In this document: piece by piece, positions 54,917 through 61,745 of the stretch
How positions within the stretch are numbered: position 1 is the stretch's first letter
Layout: each line of letters begins with the position of its first letter
Assembly: GCA_963817735.1 (NCBI GenBank)
Contig: CAWFPP010000001.1
Location: 62,001 to 126,000, forward strand
Length of the DNA: 64,000 nucleotides
Direction of reading: 5' to 3'
Source of the DNA: Bog-473 sp963817735
GTDB lineage: Bacteria; Actinomycetota; Acidimicrobiia; Acidimicrobiales; RAAP-2
Notes under the pieces: generated by a model
What the model was told of the DNA's origin: nothing
What the model saw: only the letters and a program-made list of their open reading frames with translations
The model's database searches: none
Position numbers and translations under genes: made by a program

Positions 54917-56290
54917 ATGCTCGGGATTCACGGGATCGGGCGGGATCGCGCCGGCTACTACCTGTCCGACCTCGCCCGTGAGTTGCCGGTGGCCGGCGGG
55001 GGCCGCTGGGCGGGGGGAGCCGCCGGTCGACTCGGGCTCGAGGGCCCGGTGCGGGCGGAGGAGTTCACGAACATGCTGGAGGGCCGCCAGCCGCGCACCG
55101 GCGCCGTGCTCGGGTCGGGGCGCGCCGCCGTGGCGGCGTTCGACCTCACGTTCAGCCCTCCGAAGTCGGTCAGTGTGCTGTTCGCCTTGGCCGCCGCCGA
55201 TACGGCGCGCACGGTCGTGGCCGCACACGGTGAGGCTGTCGCCGGTGCACTCTCCTACCTCGAGCAGCACGGCATCACCGCCATCCGGCGATCGGGTCCT
55301 GACCGTGTGGTGTTGCCGACCAGCGGGGCCCTGGCGGCGGTGTTCACGCATGGAGTGAGCCGGAACGGCGACCCGCACCTCCACAGCCACGTCGCGCTGG
55401 TCAACCTCGTCCACGGCACTGACGGGCGCTGGGGTGCGTGCGACCGGCGCGGTATCGCCGCGCACCGCACCGCCGCTGCCGCGGTCTACGAGGCGCATCT
55501 CCGGGCCGGGCTGACGGGCGCGCTGGGCCTGCGCTTCGTCGGCGCCCCGGGGCGTTCGGCCGAGGTGGCCGGGGTCGGGACCGAGCTGCTGGCGGAATTC
55601 TCGAGTCGCGGCGCGGACATACGGCGCCACATGTACGAACACGGCGCGCGTTCTGGCCGCGGTGCCCGTGTCGCCTGGGCGGCGACCCGCCCGGACAAGG
55701 CGCCCGGCACGCAATTCGCCGAGCTGGCGGAGCACTGGCAGCAACGGGCCCGTGCCGTGGGTGGCCCCCCGCAGCCCGAGCGGGGCCGTTCCCGGAGGGG
55801 CCCGGCCGTGCTCGACGAGCACCGCTTCGCCGGGATCATCTCGCTCCCGGCGCACGGCGGCGCCCGCCGCCGCGATGTCGTGACGGCCTTCGCCACCGCG
55901 GCCGCAGAGGGCGCCACCGCCTCGACGCTCGAGTGCCTCGTCGACCAGTGGGTACGACCCGGACCCCCCGGCGTGGCGGAGCCGATTGCGCAACGCCGTG
56001 CGGTCGTCCCGGCCACCCATCATCTGCGCGCCCTGGGACCCCGGCCGGTCGACCCCGACGATCACGCGGTGTGGTTGGGCGCCGTCCGTGCCCTGGACGC
56101 GTACCGGGACCGCTGGGGCATCACCCAGTCGCCGGAACCGCTTGGTCTCACGAGCACTCCGCAGGGCCTGGCCGCCCTCCCGACGCATCGCCTCGCCGAT
56201 CACGTCCGGACCGAGCACGTAGTGGCGGCGGCCCGTTCACGGCTCGGGTGGCGCGAGCCCATGAAGGTGGAGCTCGGGCTCGGGCGCTGA
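54917..56290 (+). CDS. MobF/TrwC-type relaxase domain protein
   Basis: A 457-residue relaxase. Near the N-terminus GRDRAGYYL has the paired tyrosines (14-15) used by TrwC-type enzymes to nick DNA. Around 145-160 the metal motif GDPHLHSHVALVN gives His154, His156 and His158. FDLTFSPPKSVSVLFAL is also typical. The helicase domain that follows in plasmid TrwC/TraI is absent; instead there is an Ala/Arg-rich region of unknown fold. ATG after GGGAGG. It converges on a coupling-protein gene with one base between the stops. Confidence 0.85.
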   Translation: MLGIHGIGRDRAGYYLSDLARELPVAGGGRWAGGAAGRLGLEGPVRAEEFTNMLEGRQPRTGAVLGSGRAAVAAFDLTFSPPKSVSVLFALAAADTARTVVAAHGEAVAGALSYLEQHGITAIRRSGPDRVVLPTSGALAAVFTHGVSRNGDPHLHSHVALVNLVHGTDGRWGACDRRGIAAHRTAAAAVYEAHLRAGLTGALGLRFVGAPGRSAEVAGVGTELLAEFSSRGADIRRHMYEHGARSGRGARVAWAATRPDKAPGTQFAELAEHWQQRARAVGGPPQPERGRSRRGPAVLDEHRFAGIISLPAHGGARRRDVVTAFATAAAEGATASTLECLVDQWVRPGPPGVAEPIAQRRAVVPATHHLRALGPRPVDPDDHAVWLGAVRALDAYRDRWGITQSPEPLGLTSTPQGLAALPTHRLADHVRTEHVVAAARSRLGWREPMKVELGLGR

Positions 56291-56299
56291 ATCAGCGCC
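56283..56299. terminator. Palindrome holding both convergent stop codons
   Basis: GGCGCTGA-A-TCAGCGCC is a perfect 17-base palindrome. The relaxase TGA (56288-56290) and the coupling-protein stop (56292-56294 on the minus strand) form its centre. As RNA it can form a 6-bp stem with a 5-base loop on either strand. Confidence 0.45.
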
Positions 56300-58121
56300 G
56301 GCGGTCGCCCAACGCCGGCGCACCGAGCTGGCGACCCGGCGGCAGGAGCTCGCGCCAAGGTGACGACGCGTGGGCGGGGGTGAGCGAGACCTCCCGGACC
56401 TCCTTGTCCGTCCCGAGGACCAGGGCGCGGCCGGGCGCGCCGTGCGCGATCGCATCCACCGGCAGGCGGTGCTGGCGCGTGCTGCTCACCGAGGTGGAGG
56501 GACGGATGCGACCCCAGCGGTCCACCGACCGGCTGATCGTCGTCGTGGCGACCTCCCGGTCGCCCGCCAGGGCACTGATGTCGCGGAGCGTGGAGGTGTC
56601 GGCGATGCCGCGCAGGACCACGGTGGTGCCGAAGAGCGAGAGGAACCCGTCGGCCGCTGCGCCCCATCGCACCCGGGCCTGGGAGAGATCCTGCAGGCAG
56701 GCCAGGACGAGGAGCCCCTGCCCGGCGCCCTCGCTCACCATGGCCGGGAGGTCGGGGACCGGCGCAATGTTGGCCACCTCGTCGAGAGCGAGGAGGGTGG
56801 GTGGGCCGGCTCGCCTGTCACGGGACCTGGCATACGCGGCGTCGCGCACGTCGCCGAGGACCGCCACCACGAGCGGCGCGAACTGGCGCTGGCGCCTACC
56901 TGCCGAGCAGATGTAGAGCGTGTGGGCTCCGCCGCAGAACGCCTCGAAGTCCAGAGGGGCGGCACGGGTGGACGCCAGTGCGCCCTCCGTGCGATACGCG
57001 GCCAGGACACCCGACGCGGTGGACCAGATACCTGACTGCTCACGGGAATCCGTCGCGACGATCCCCGTGAGCAGATCGGTGGACGGAGCATCGCCTCCGG
57101 CGTGCGAGGCGAGAATTTCGAGGGCGGGGGCTCCATTGTGGCGATCGATCCATTTCAGGACGTCTCGCATTGTGAGCTCCTCCCAGGCGGCCGCGTGGAG
57201 GAGCGTGGAGAGCAGCGCGCCGGCCCTTTCGGTCCAGTGGTGCTCACCACCGCGTTGTCCGCTCAACCGGCTGGCGCCGACCATGGCGTCGGCCGTGACC
57301 ACCGCGGTATCCCAATCGGAGGCTGTCGTGAGGGGCGACCAACCGACGCGTTCAACACCCGGTGGGCACGGCACCTCGCCGCTCGGGTCGTAGAGAAACG
57401 ACCATCCTTCGTCGCCGCGCGCCAGCGCGGTCGCCTGCATCACATCGGGCTTGGTCGACGTCGAGACGACTGGACCCTCGCTCAGCAAGATATTGGGTAT
57501 GACCAGGGAAGATGTCTTCCCGGAGCGCGGCGGGCCGAGCACGAGCGTCGAACATTGCGCGCCCGCCCACACCCAGCCCTGCGTGCCGTTCCCAACATAG
57601 ATGCCACGGCCAGACAAACGGTGGACCTTCTGCAGCGCGGCCGTCGAAATCAGGCACGAATCGTCGGTGTCGACATGTGTATGAGCGCCGCGTTCCACAC
57701 ACGCGATGTTTGCGTTGGGGAACAGGAAAATCCATAGGACATATGACGCAATGCGGCGACAACAGCACGGTGAGCGTCGTGCGCAGACGCTGGATGCAGA
57801 TGAATTGCGCGGCGCAAAAGAGAGCGAAACGATGGTCGTCAACGCGAGCAAAATGACGCCGCGAAAAAAGAATGCTTGACCTGAGCATGCAGACAACAGA
57901 AGAATGGTGTCTACCCGACGTGTGAGGGAGGGTATGACATGTGCTGCGACACAACGAAGTGTGGCGCGCAAAACGGAATCTGTCGGCTTCGTTTTGGCGC
58001 GCTCGTTCCGTTGCGGCACGACGTCAACGTGACTTCGCAAGTCGGGGAAACAAGCCGGTTTGGCGTGATAAGTGGCGGCGTTCATGACGCTGGCGCAGAA
58101 ACGACGGCCGGCGCAGTGCAA
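56292..58121 (-). CDS. TraG/VirD4-type conjugative coupling ATPase
   Basis: A coupling-protein ATPase that would bring relaxase-bound DNA to a secretion channel. The core begins at VHRLSGRGIYVGNG, with P-loop LVLGPPRSGKTSS, VVSTSTKPDVM, Walker B LLALDEVANIAP and ACLQDLSQAR. Two N-terminal hydrophobic stretches (FFFRGVILLALTTIV and IASYVLWIFLF) would anchor it in the membrane, which argues that coding extends upstream of the GTG at 57698. The frame stays open to an ATG at 58121, but the first 60 residues look unlike a protein of this family, so the start is unresolved. The N-terminal coding region has lower GC than the rest. Confidence 0.82.
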   Translation of the reverse strand: MHCAGRRFCASVMNAATYHAKPACFPDLRSHVDVVPQRNERAKTKPTDSVLRATLRCVAAHVIPSLTRRVDTILLLSACSGQAFFFRGVILLALTTIVSLSFAPRNSSASSVCARRSPCCCRRIASYVLWIFLFPNANIACVERGAHTHVDTDDSCLISTAALQKVHRLSGRGIYVGNGTQGWVWAGAQCSTLVLGPPRSGKTSSLVIPNILLSEGPVVSTSTKPDVMQATALARGDEGWSFLYDPSGEVPCPPGVERVGWSPLTTASDWDTAVVTADAMVGASRLSGQRGGEHHWTERAGALLSTLLHAAAWEELTMRDVLKWIDRHNGAPALEILASHAGGDAPSTDLLTGIVATDSREQSGIWSTASGVLAAYRTEGALASTRAAPLDFEAFCGGAHTLYICSAGRRQRQFAPLVVAVLGDVRDAAYARSRDRRAGPPTLLALDEVANIAPVPDLPAMVSEGAGQGLLVLACLQDLSQARVRWGAAADGFLSLFGTTVVLRGIADTSTLRDISALAGDREVATTTISRSVDRWGRIRPSTSVSSTRQHRLPVDAIAHGAPGRALVLGTDKEVREVSLTPAHASSPWRELLPPGRQLGAPALGDRRR

Positions 58122-58222
58122 ATGAAACCGGTGCGGCAGTGCGCACGGCGAGGGGCAGTCGACCTCAATGTGGCGCAGGCTTCACCTCTATTCAGTGACC
58201 ATGCTCCTAGGGAGGTGCACCT

Positions 58223-58678
58223 GTGGCAGTAGCCGCAAAAAGAAGGGCCCCGGCCAAAAAGGCCGCGAAAAAGCGGGCCCCCGCAAAGAAGGCAGCGAAG
58301 CGCGCCCCGGCCAAGAAGGCCGTGAAGCGGGCTCCGGCACGGAAGTCCGTGAAACGGGCTCCGGCACGGAAGGCTGCGAAGAAGCGGGCTCCTGCGAAGA
58401 AGGCGGCGAAGCGGGCTCCGGCACGCAAGGCCACCAAGAAGCGGGCTCCGGCGAAAAGGGCGGCCAAGCGGGCTCCGGCACGCAAGGCCACCAAGAAGCG
58501 GGCTCCGGCGAAAAGGGCGGCCAAGCGGGCTCCGGCACGCAAAGCCACCAAGAAGCGGGCTCCGGCGAAAAGGGCGGCCAAGCGGGCTCCGGCACGCAAG
58601 GCCACCAAGAAGCGGGCTCCGGCACGCAAGGCTGCGAAGAAGCGGGCTCCGGCACGCAAGGCGGCACGTCGGCGCTGA
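58223..58678 (+). CDS. Histone H1-like Lys/Ala/Pro-repeat protein
   Basis: A 151-residue protein made almost only of Lys, Arg, Ala and Pro in repeats such as KKRAPAKRAAKRAPARKAT. It resembles the C-terminal tails of actinobacterial HupB and bacterial H1-like (Hc1/HctB) proteins, which bind and compact DNA. There is no HU domain in front. The GTG follows a strong GGGAGG site. Within it lies a 57-bp tandem repeat of four units, so its length may vary between strains. Two UUCG hairpins follow. It is divergent from the coupling-protein gene. Confidence 0.85.
   Translation: MAVAAKRRAPAKKAAKKRAPAKKAAKRAPAKKAVKRAPARKSVKRAPARKAAKKRAPAKKAAKRAPARKATKKRAPAKRAAKRAPARKATKKRAPAKRAAKRAPARKATKKRAPAKRAAKRAPARKATKKRAPARKAAKKRAPARKAARRR
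58409..58636 (+). repeat. Four-copy 57-bp tandem repeat inside the H1-like gene
   Basis: Units at 58409-58465, 58466-58522, 58523-58579 and 58580-58636. The first three are identical except for one base; the fourth diverges in its last third. Each unit encodes 19 residues, so copy-number change keeps the frame. Confidence 0.85.
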
Positions 58679-58685
58679 GCGCTTC

Positions 58686-58699
58686 GTTCCTTCGGGAAC
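58686..58699 (+). terminator. UUCG hairpin after the H1-like gene (first)
   Basis: GTTCC-TTCG-GGAAC, a 5-bp stem with a stable tetraloop, seven bases after the stop codon. Confidence 0.45.
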
Positions 58700-58707
58700 A
58701 CGCGAGA

Positions 58708-58729
58708 CCGGGGGCCTTCGGGCCCCCGG
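58708..58729 (+). terminator. UUCG hairpin after the H1-like gene (second, strong)
   Basis: CCGGGGGCC-TTCG-GGCCCCCGG, a perfect 9-bp GC stem with a TTCG loop. It lies between the H1-like gene and convergent cofC and probably stops transcripts from both sides. Confidence 0.7.
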
Positions 58730-58747
58730 CTCCGCGTGCGGCCCCGA

Positions 58748-59371
58748 TTACGAGGTCCGGTTGAGCTCGACCACGTCGGCGGGCCAGTCGACGTCGTAGG
58801 CCAGATCGGGCTGCCGCAGGACGCGCACCGGGAGGCCGAGGCGGGTCGCCTCCGCCCGGTGGGCGCGGAAGGAGCCCGGACCGTAGGCGAAGCAAAAGTC
58901 GGACCCGGCCGGGAGTCGCAGCACGTTGGTGCCGTCATCACGCCGGTCGGGAGCGAGGGTGACTCCGTCGAACGGTGCCAGCACGCCGAGCCCCTGCGCC
59001 CGGGGAAGGTCGCCGTGGGCGACGGTGACCCAGCGTGTGCCGGTCCGGGCCAGCCGGTCGACGCCGGCCCGCACCGCGCCGTTGAGACCCTGGCCGGGCT
59101 CCCACATCACGGTGGCACCCACCTCCGACGCCCACTGCGCCACGTCCGGGTCGTCGCAGACCACCGCGACCGGCAACGGGTCGCACGCCGCCACCACCTG
59201 CGCGGCCATGGCACGGACGAGCGCGATGCGATCGCCGTCGGACAGGGTCGAGCCGAGTCTCCGCTTGGCCTGGTCGAAGGCCTTGACCGGGATCAGGACG
59301 ACCTCGTGCCCCAGCTCGACGTCGGCCTGTCGCCCGTCGTGCTGCGTTGCCGGCACGTTGGCCTTCGACAC
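58748..59371 (-). CDS. cofC: 2-phospho-L-lactate (or PEP) guanylyltransferase CofC/FbiD
   Basis: A 207-residue nucleotidyltransferase of the CofC/FbiD family, which activates phospholactate or phosphoenolpyruvate with GTP in F420 biosynthesis. Motifs are VVLIPVKAFDQAKRRLG, VVCDDPDVAQWA, HGDLPRAQGLG and APDRRDDGTNVLRLP. The GTG at 59371 lies six bases after a TACACT box on the same strand, without a ribosome site; longer in-frame extensions reach into gpsA. It supplies cofactor for reductases such as the Ddn-like protein. Confidence 0.88.
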   Translation of the reverse strand: MSKANVPATQHDGRQADVELGHEVVLIPVKAFDQAKRRLGSTLSDGDRIALVRAMAAQVVAACDPLPVAVVCDDPDVAQWASEVGATVMWEPGQGLNGAVRAGVDRLARTGTRWVTVAHGDLPRAQGLGVLAPFDGVTLAPDRRDDGTNVLRLPAGSDFCFAYGPGSFRAHRAEATRLGLPVRVLRQPDLAYDVDWPADVVELNRTS

Positions 59372-59377
59372 CGGGAC

Positions 59378-59383
59378 AGTGTA
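59378..59383 (-). promoter_or_regulatory. cofC -10 box, leaderless type
   Basis: On the minus strand TACACT, six bases before the cofC GTG. The gpsA -10 box points the other way 34 bases off. Confidence 0.45.
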
Positions 59384-59416
59384 CGGGTCCACGCGGGGGC
59401 CGCTGCGGTGCCGCCG

Positions 59417-59422
59417 TAGGCT
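59417..59422 (+). promoter_or_regulatory. gpsA -10 box, leaderless type
   Basis: TAGGCT eight bases before the gpsA ATG. No ribosome binding site. Confidence 0.5.
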
Positions 59423-59430
59423 CTGGTGGC

Positions 59431-60453
59431 ATGGACGACCGGGTGGCGGTGATCGGTGCGGGCTCCTGGGGCACCGCGGTCGGGAGCATCGTCGGTGCCA
59501 CACGTCCGGCCTCTCTGTGGGCGCGCGCACCCGAGCTGGCGGCGTCCATGACCCGGACGCGCCAGAACGAGAGGTACCTGCCGGGCGTGCACCTTCCTGA
59601 CGGCTTGGCCGTCACGTCGTCGCTGGCCGAGGCGCTCGACGGTGCCAGCATCGTGTTCATGGCCGTGCCGTCGCACGGATTCCGTGACGTCCTCACACGG
59701 ATGCAGCCGCTGGCGGGCGGGATCGAGGCCGTCGTGAGCCTGGCCAAGGGAATCGAGATGGGAACCAACCTGCGCATGTCCCAGGTGGCCGGTGAGGTGT
59801 TGCCCGGGGTGCCCGCGGGAGTCCTCACCGGGCCGAACCTGGCGCGCGAGGTCGCGCAGGGCCATCCGGCCGCCTGCGTGGTGGCCCTGCCGGACGAGGC
59901 TCTGGCGCGCCGCGTGCAGGCACTGGTGCACACGCGCACGTTCCGCACCTATATGGGGACCGATGTCGTCGGGTGCGAGATCGCCGGTGCCGCGAAGAAC
60001 GTGATGGCGATCGCCGCCGGCATCGGCGACGGGTTGGGTCTCGGGGACAACACCCGGGCCGTCCTCATCACGCGCGGGCTCGCCGAACTGGGGCGGCTCG
60101 GCGTGGCCCTGGGCGGGAAGGTACTGACCTTCGGCGGCCTCGCCGGGGTCGGTGACCTGGTGGCGACCTGTGCCAGCCCGCAGAGCCGGAACCGGACGGT
60201 CGGGTTCGCCCTGGGGGAGGGACGATCGCTCGACGACATCGTGGGAGGCATGCACATGGTGGCCGAGGGCATCAAGAGCGCGGGGCCCTTGGTCGGCCTG
60301 GCGCAGTCGCACGGCGTCGAGATGCCGATCGCGGAACAGGTGCAGGCGATCGTGGAAGGGCGCTGTTCCCCGGCGCAGGCACTCCTGAACCTGATGCAGC
60401 GACCGTCGCGTCCCGAATGGGACGAGTCGCTCCTGCGGGGGCTCCCGACATGA
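59431..60453 (+). CDS. gpsA: Glycerol-3-phosphate dehydrogenase [NAD(P)+]
   Basis: A 340-residue GpsA that reduces dihydroxyacetone phosphate to glycerol-3-phosphate for phospholipid synthesis. The NAD motif VIGAGSWGTAVG is at 7-18; FMAVPSHGFRDVL, SLAKGIEMGTNLRMSQ, TGPNLAREVAQG and AGAAKNVMAIAAGIGDGL (catalytic Lys) follow in the usual order. The ATG directly before DDRVAVIGAG and after a leaderless -10 is clearly the start; an upstream in-frame ATG lies inside the cofC promoter. The stop overlaps the cyclase gene (ATGA). Confidence 0.95.
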   Translation: MDDRVAVIGAGSWGTAVGSIVGATRPASLWARAPELAASMTRTRQNERYLPGVHLPDGLAVTSSLAEALDGASIVFMAVPSHGFRDVLTRMQPLAGGIEAVVSLAKGIEMGTNLRMSQVAGEVLPGVPAGVLTGPNLAREVAQGHPAACVVALPDEALARRVQALVHTRTFRTYMGTDVVGCEIAGAAKNVMAIAAGIGDGLGLGDNTRAVLITRGLAELGRLGVALGGKVLTFGGLAGVGDLVATCASPQSRNRTVGFALGEGRSLDDIVGGMHMVAEGIKSAGPLVGLAQSHGVEMPIAEQVQAIVEGRCSPAQALLNLMQRPSRPEWDESLLRGLPT

Positions 60454-61745
60454 GCGGGCTCTTCCCCGGCGACGACCTGGCGTCCGAGGCCGACGGTGAT
60501 CCGCGCCGGGAGGCTGCGCTGGACCACGTCACCGAGACCCTCCTGATGCACGGCGCCACCGCGGAGGAGATCGACCGGGCCGTGGCCGACGGTGTGATCG
60601 ACCTCTTCGCGGCCGATCGCCTGCTCGTCCCGTCGCGTCGGCGCTATACGAGGGCCGAGGTGGCCGAGCTGACCGGTGTCGATATCGGCATGCTGGAGCG
60701 GTTCTGGCGCGCCCTTGGCTTCCCCGGTGTCGACGACGACGACCGGGCCTTCACCGACCTCGATCTCGAAGCGGTCCGCCTCTTCCAGGGCCTGCAGGCA
60801 CTCGGGGCAGCCGACGCCGAGACGGCCGTGCAGAGGGCCCGGGTGATCGGTTCGTCCATGGCCCGTATCGCGGAGTCGGAGCTCGTGCCGGGGGACATGG
60901 AGAGCGCAGAGGTCGACCCGGTTCTCTCCGCCGAAGCCTTCGCCGGCGTGGCCGACGTGACGATCCCCGCCATGGCGAAGCTGCTGGAGTTCGTGTGGCG
61001 GCGCCAGATGGCGGCGGGCATCCAGCGCAGCATGATGTTGCGCAGTCACGGGCTGGCACCGGGGCAGAGCCCGGCCATCGCGGTCGGCTTCGCCGACATG
61101 GTCGGCTTCACGCTCCTGAGCCAGCACCTGAGCGACGAGGAGCTCGCTGCCGTGGTGCGGCGCTTCGAAGAGATCTCCCACGACATCGTGACGAGCGCCC
61201 GGGGTCGGGTGGTCAAGATGATCGGCGACGAGGTCATGTTCGTGGTGGACAGCGCGGCCGACGCGGCGCGGATCGGGCTCGGCCTCGCCGAGGCCTACGC
61301 CGACGACGACCTGCTCTCGGACGTGCGGGTCGGCCTGGCCCTGGGGCCGGTCCTGCTGCGCGACGGCGATTACTTCGGGCCGACGGTCAACCTGGCCCAC
61401 CGCATCGTGAACATCGGCAACCCCGGGACCGTCCTGATGTCGGACGATTTCCATGCCGCCCTGCTGCAGGAGGCCCCCGGCGAATTCACCGCGCAGGCGC
61501 TCCGGCCCCGGCTGCTGAAGGACCTGGGCCGCGTGCAGTTGTGGTGGTGCGGGCGGGCGGGGCAGGAAGCCGACGGCACCAGCGCCGCCGCCGACCGCCG
61601 GCGCAACCTGCGCTGGGAGCGGATCTCGGAGGTCCTGCGTGACCTCGAGGAGCTGCGAGGCGTGGGTGAGCGGCTGCTCAGCGCCAACCGGGCTCCCGGC
61701 TCAGGCGTGGCGCAGCCGGGCCGTGGCGATGCCGAAGGGACGTAG
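60450..61745 (+). CDS. Class III adenylate/guanylate cyclase with N-terminal regulatory domain
   Basis: A 431-residue protein. The N-terminal 200 residues include a MerR-like or helical region (RYTRAEVAELTGVDIGMLERFWRALG), as in mycobacterial Rv1264-type cyclases where this part senses a signal. The catalytic domain (about 215-375) has AVGFADMVGFTLLS (first metal Asp), VVKMIGDEVMFVV (Lys and second Asp) and GPTVNLAHRIVNIG (Asn and Arg of the transition state). It should make cAMP from ATP. Coupled to gpsA by a 4-base overlap. Its last 45 bases overlap the convergent mannosidase gene. Confidence 0.85.
   Translation: MSGLFPGDDLASEADGDPRREAALDHVTETLLMHGATAEEIDRAVADGVIDLFAADRLLVPSRRRYTRAEVAELTGVDIGMLERFWRALGFPGVDDDDRAFTDLDLEAVRLFQGLQALGAADAETAVQRARVIGSSMARIAESELVPGDMESAEVDPVLSAEAFAGVADVTIPAMAKLLEFVWRRQMAAGIQRSMMLRSHGLAPGQSPAIAVGFADMVGFTLLSQHLSDEELAAVVRRFEEISHDIVTSARGRVVKMIGDEVMFVVDSAADAARIGLGLAEAYADDDLLSDVRVGLALGPVLLRDGDYFGPTVNLAHRIVNIGNPGTVLMSDDFHAALLQEAPGEFTAQALRPRLLKDLGRVQLWWCGRAGQEADGTSAAADRRRNLRWERISEVLRDLEELRGVGERLLSANRAPGSGVAQPGRGDAEGT

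Noticed and set aside
57733..57745. A second CATAGGACATATG 13-mer identical to part of the pilus motif at 1109-1121.
   Set aside because: The GGTC half is missing, and the 13-mer lies within the N-terminal coding part of the coupling protein; probably chance.
58207..58941. A 244-codon minus-strand frame opposite the H1-like gene.
   Set aside because: Its Ala/Arg/Phe/Leu repeats only reflect the 57-bp DNA repeat; it crosses two strong terminator hairpins and the cofC gene.
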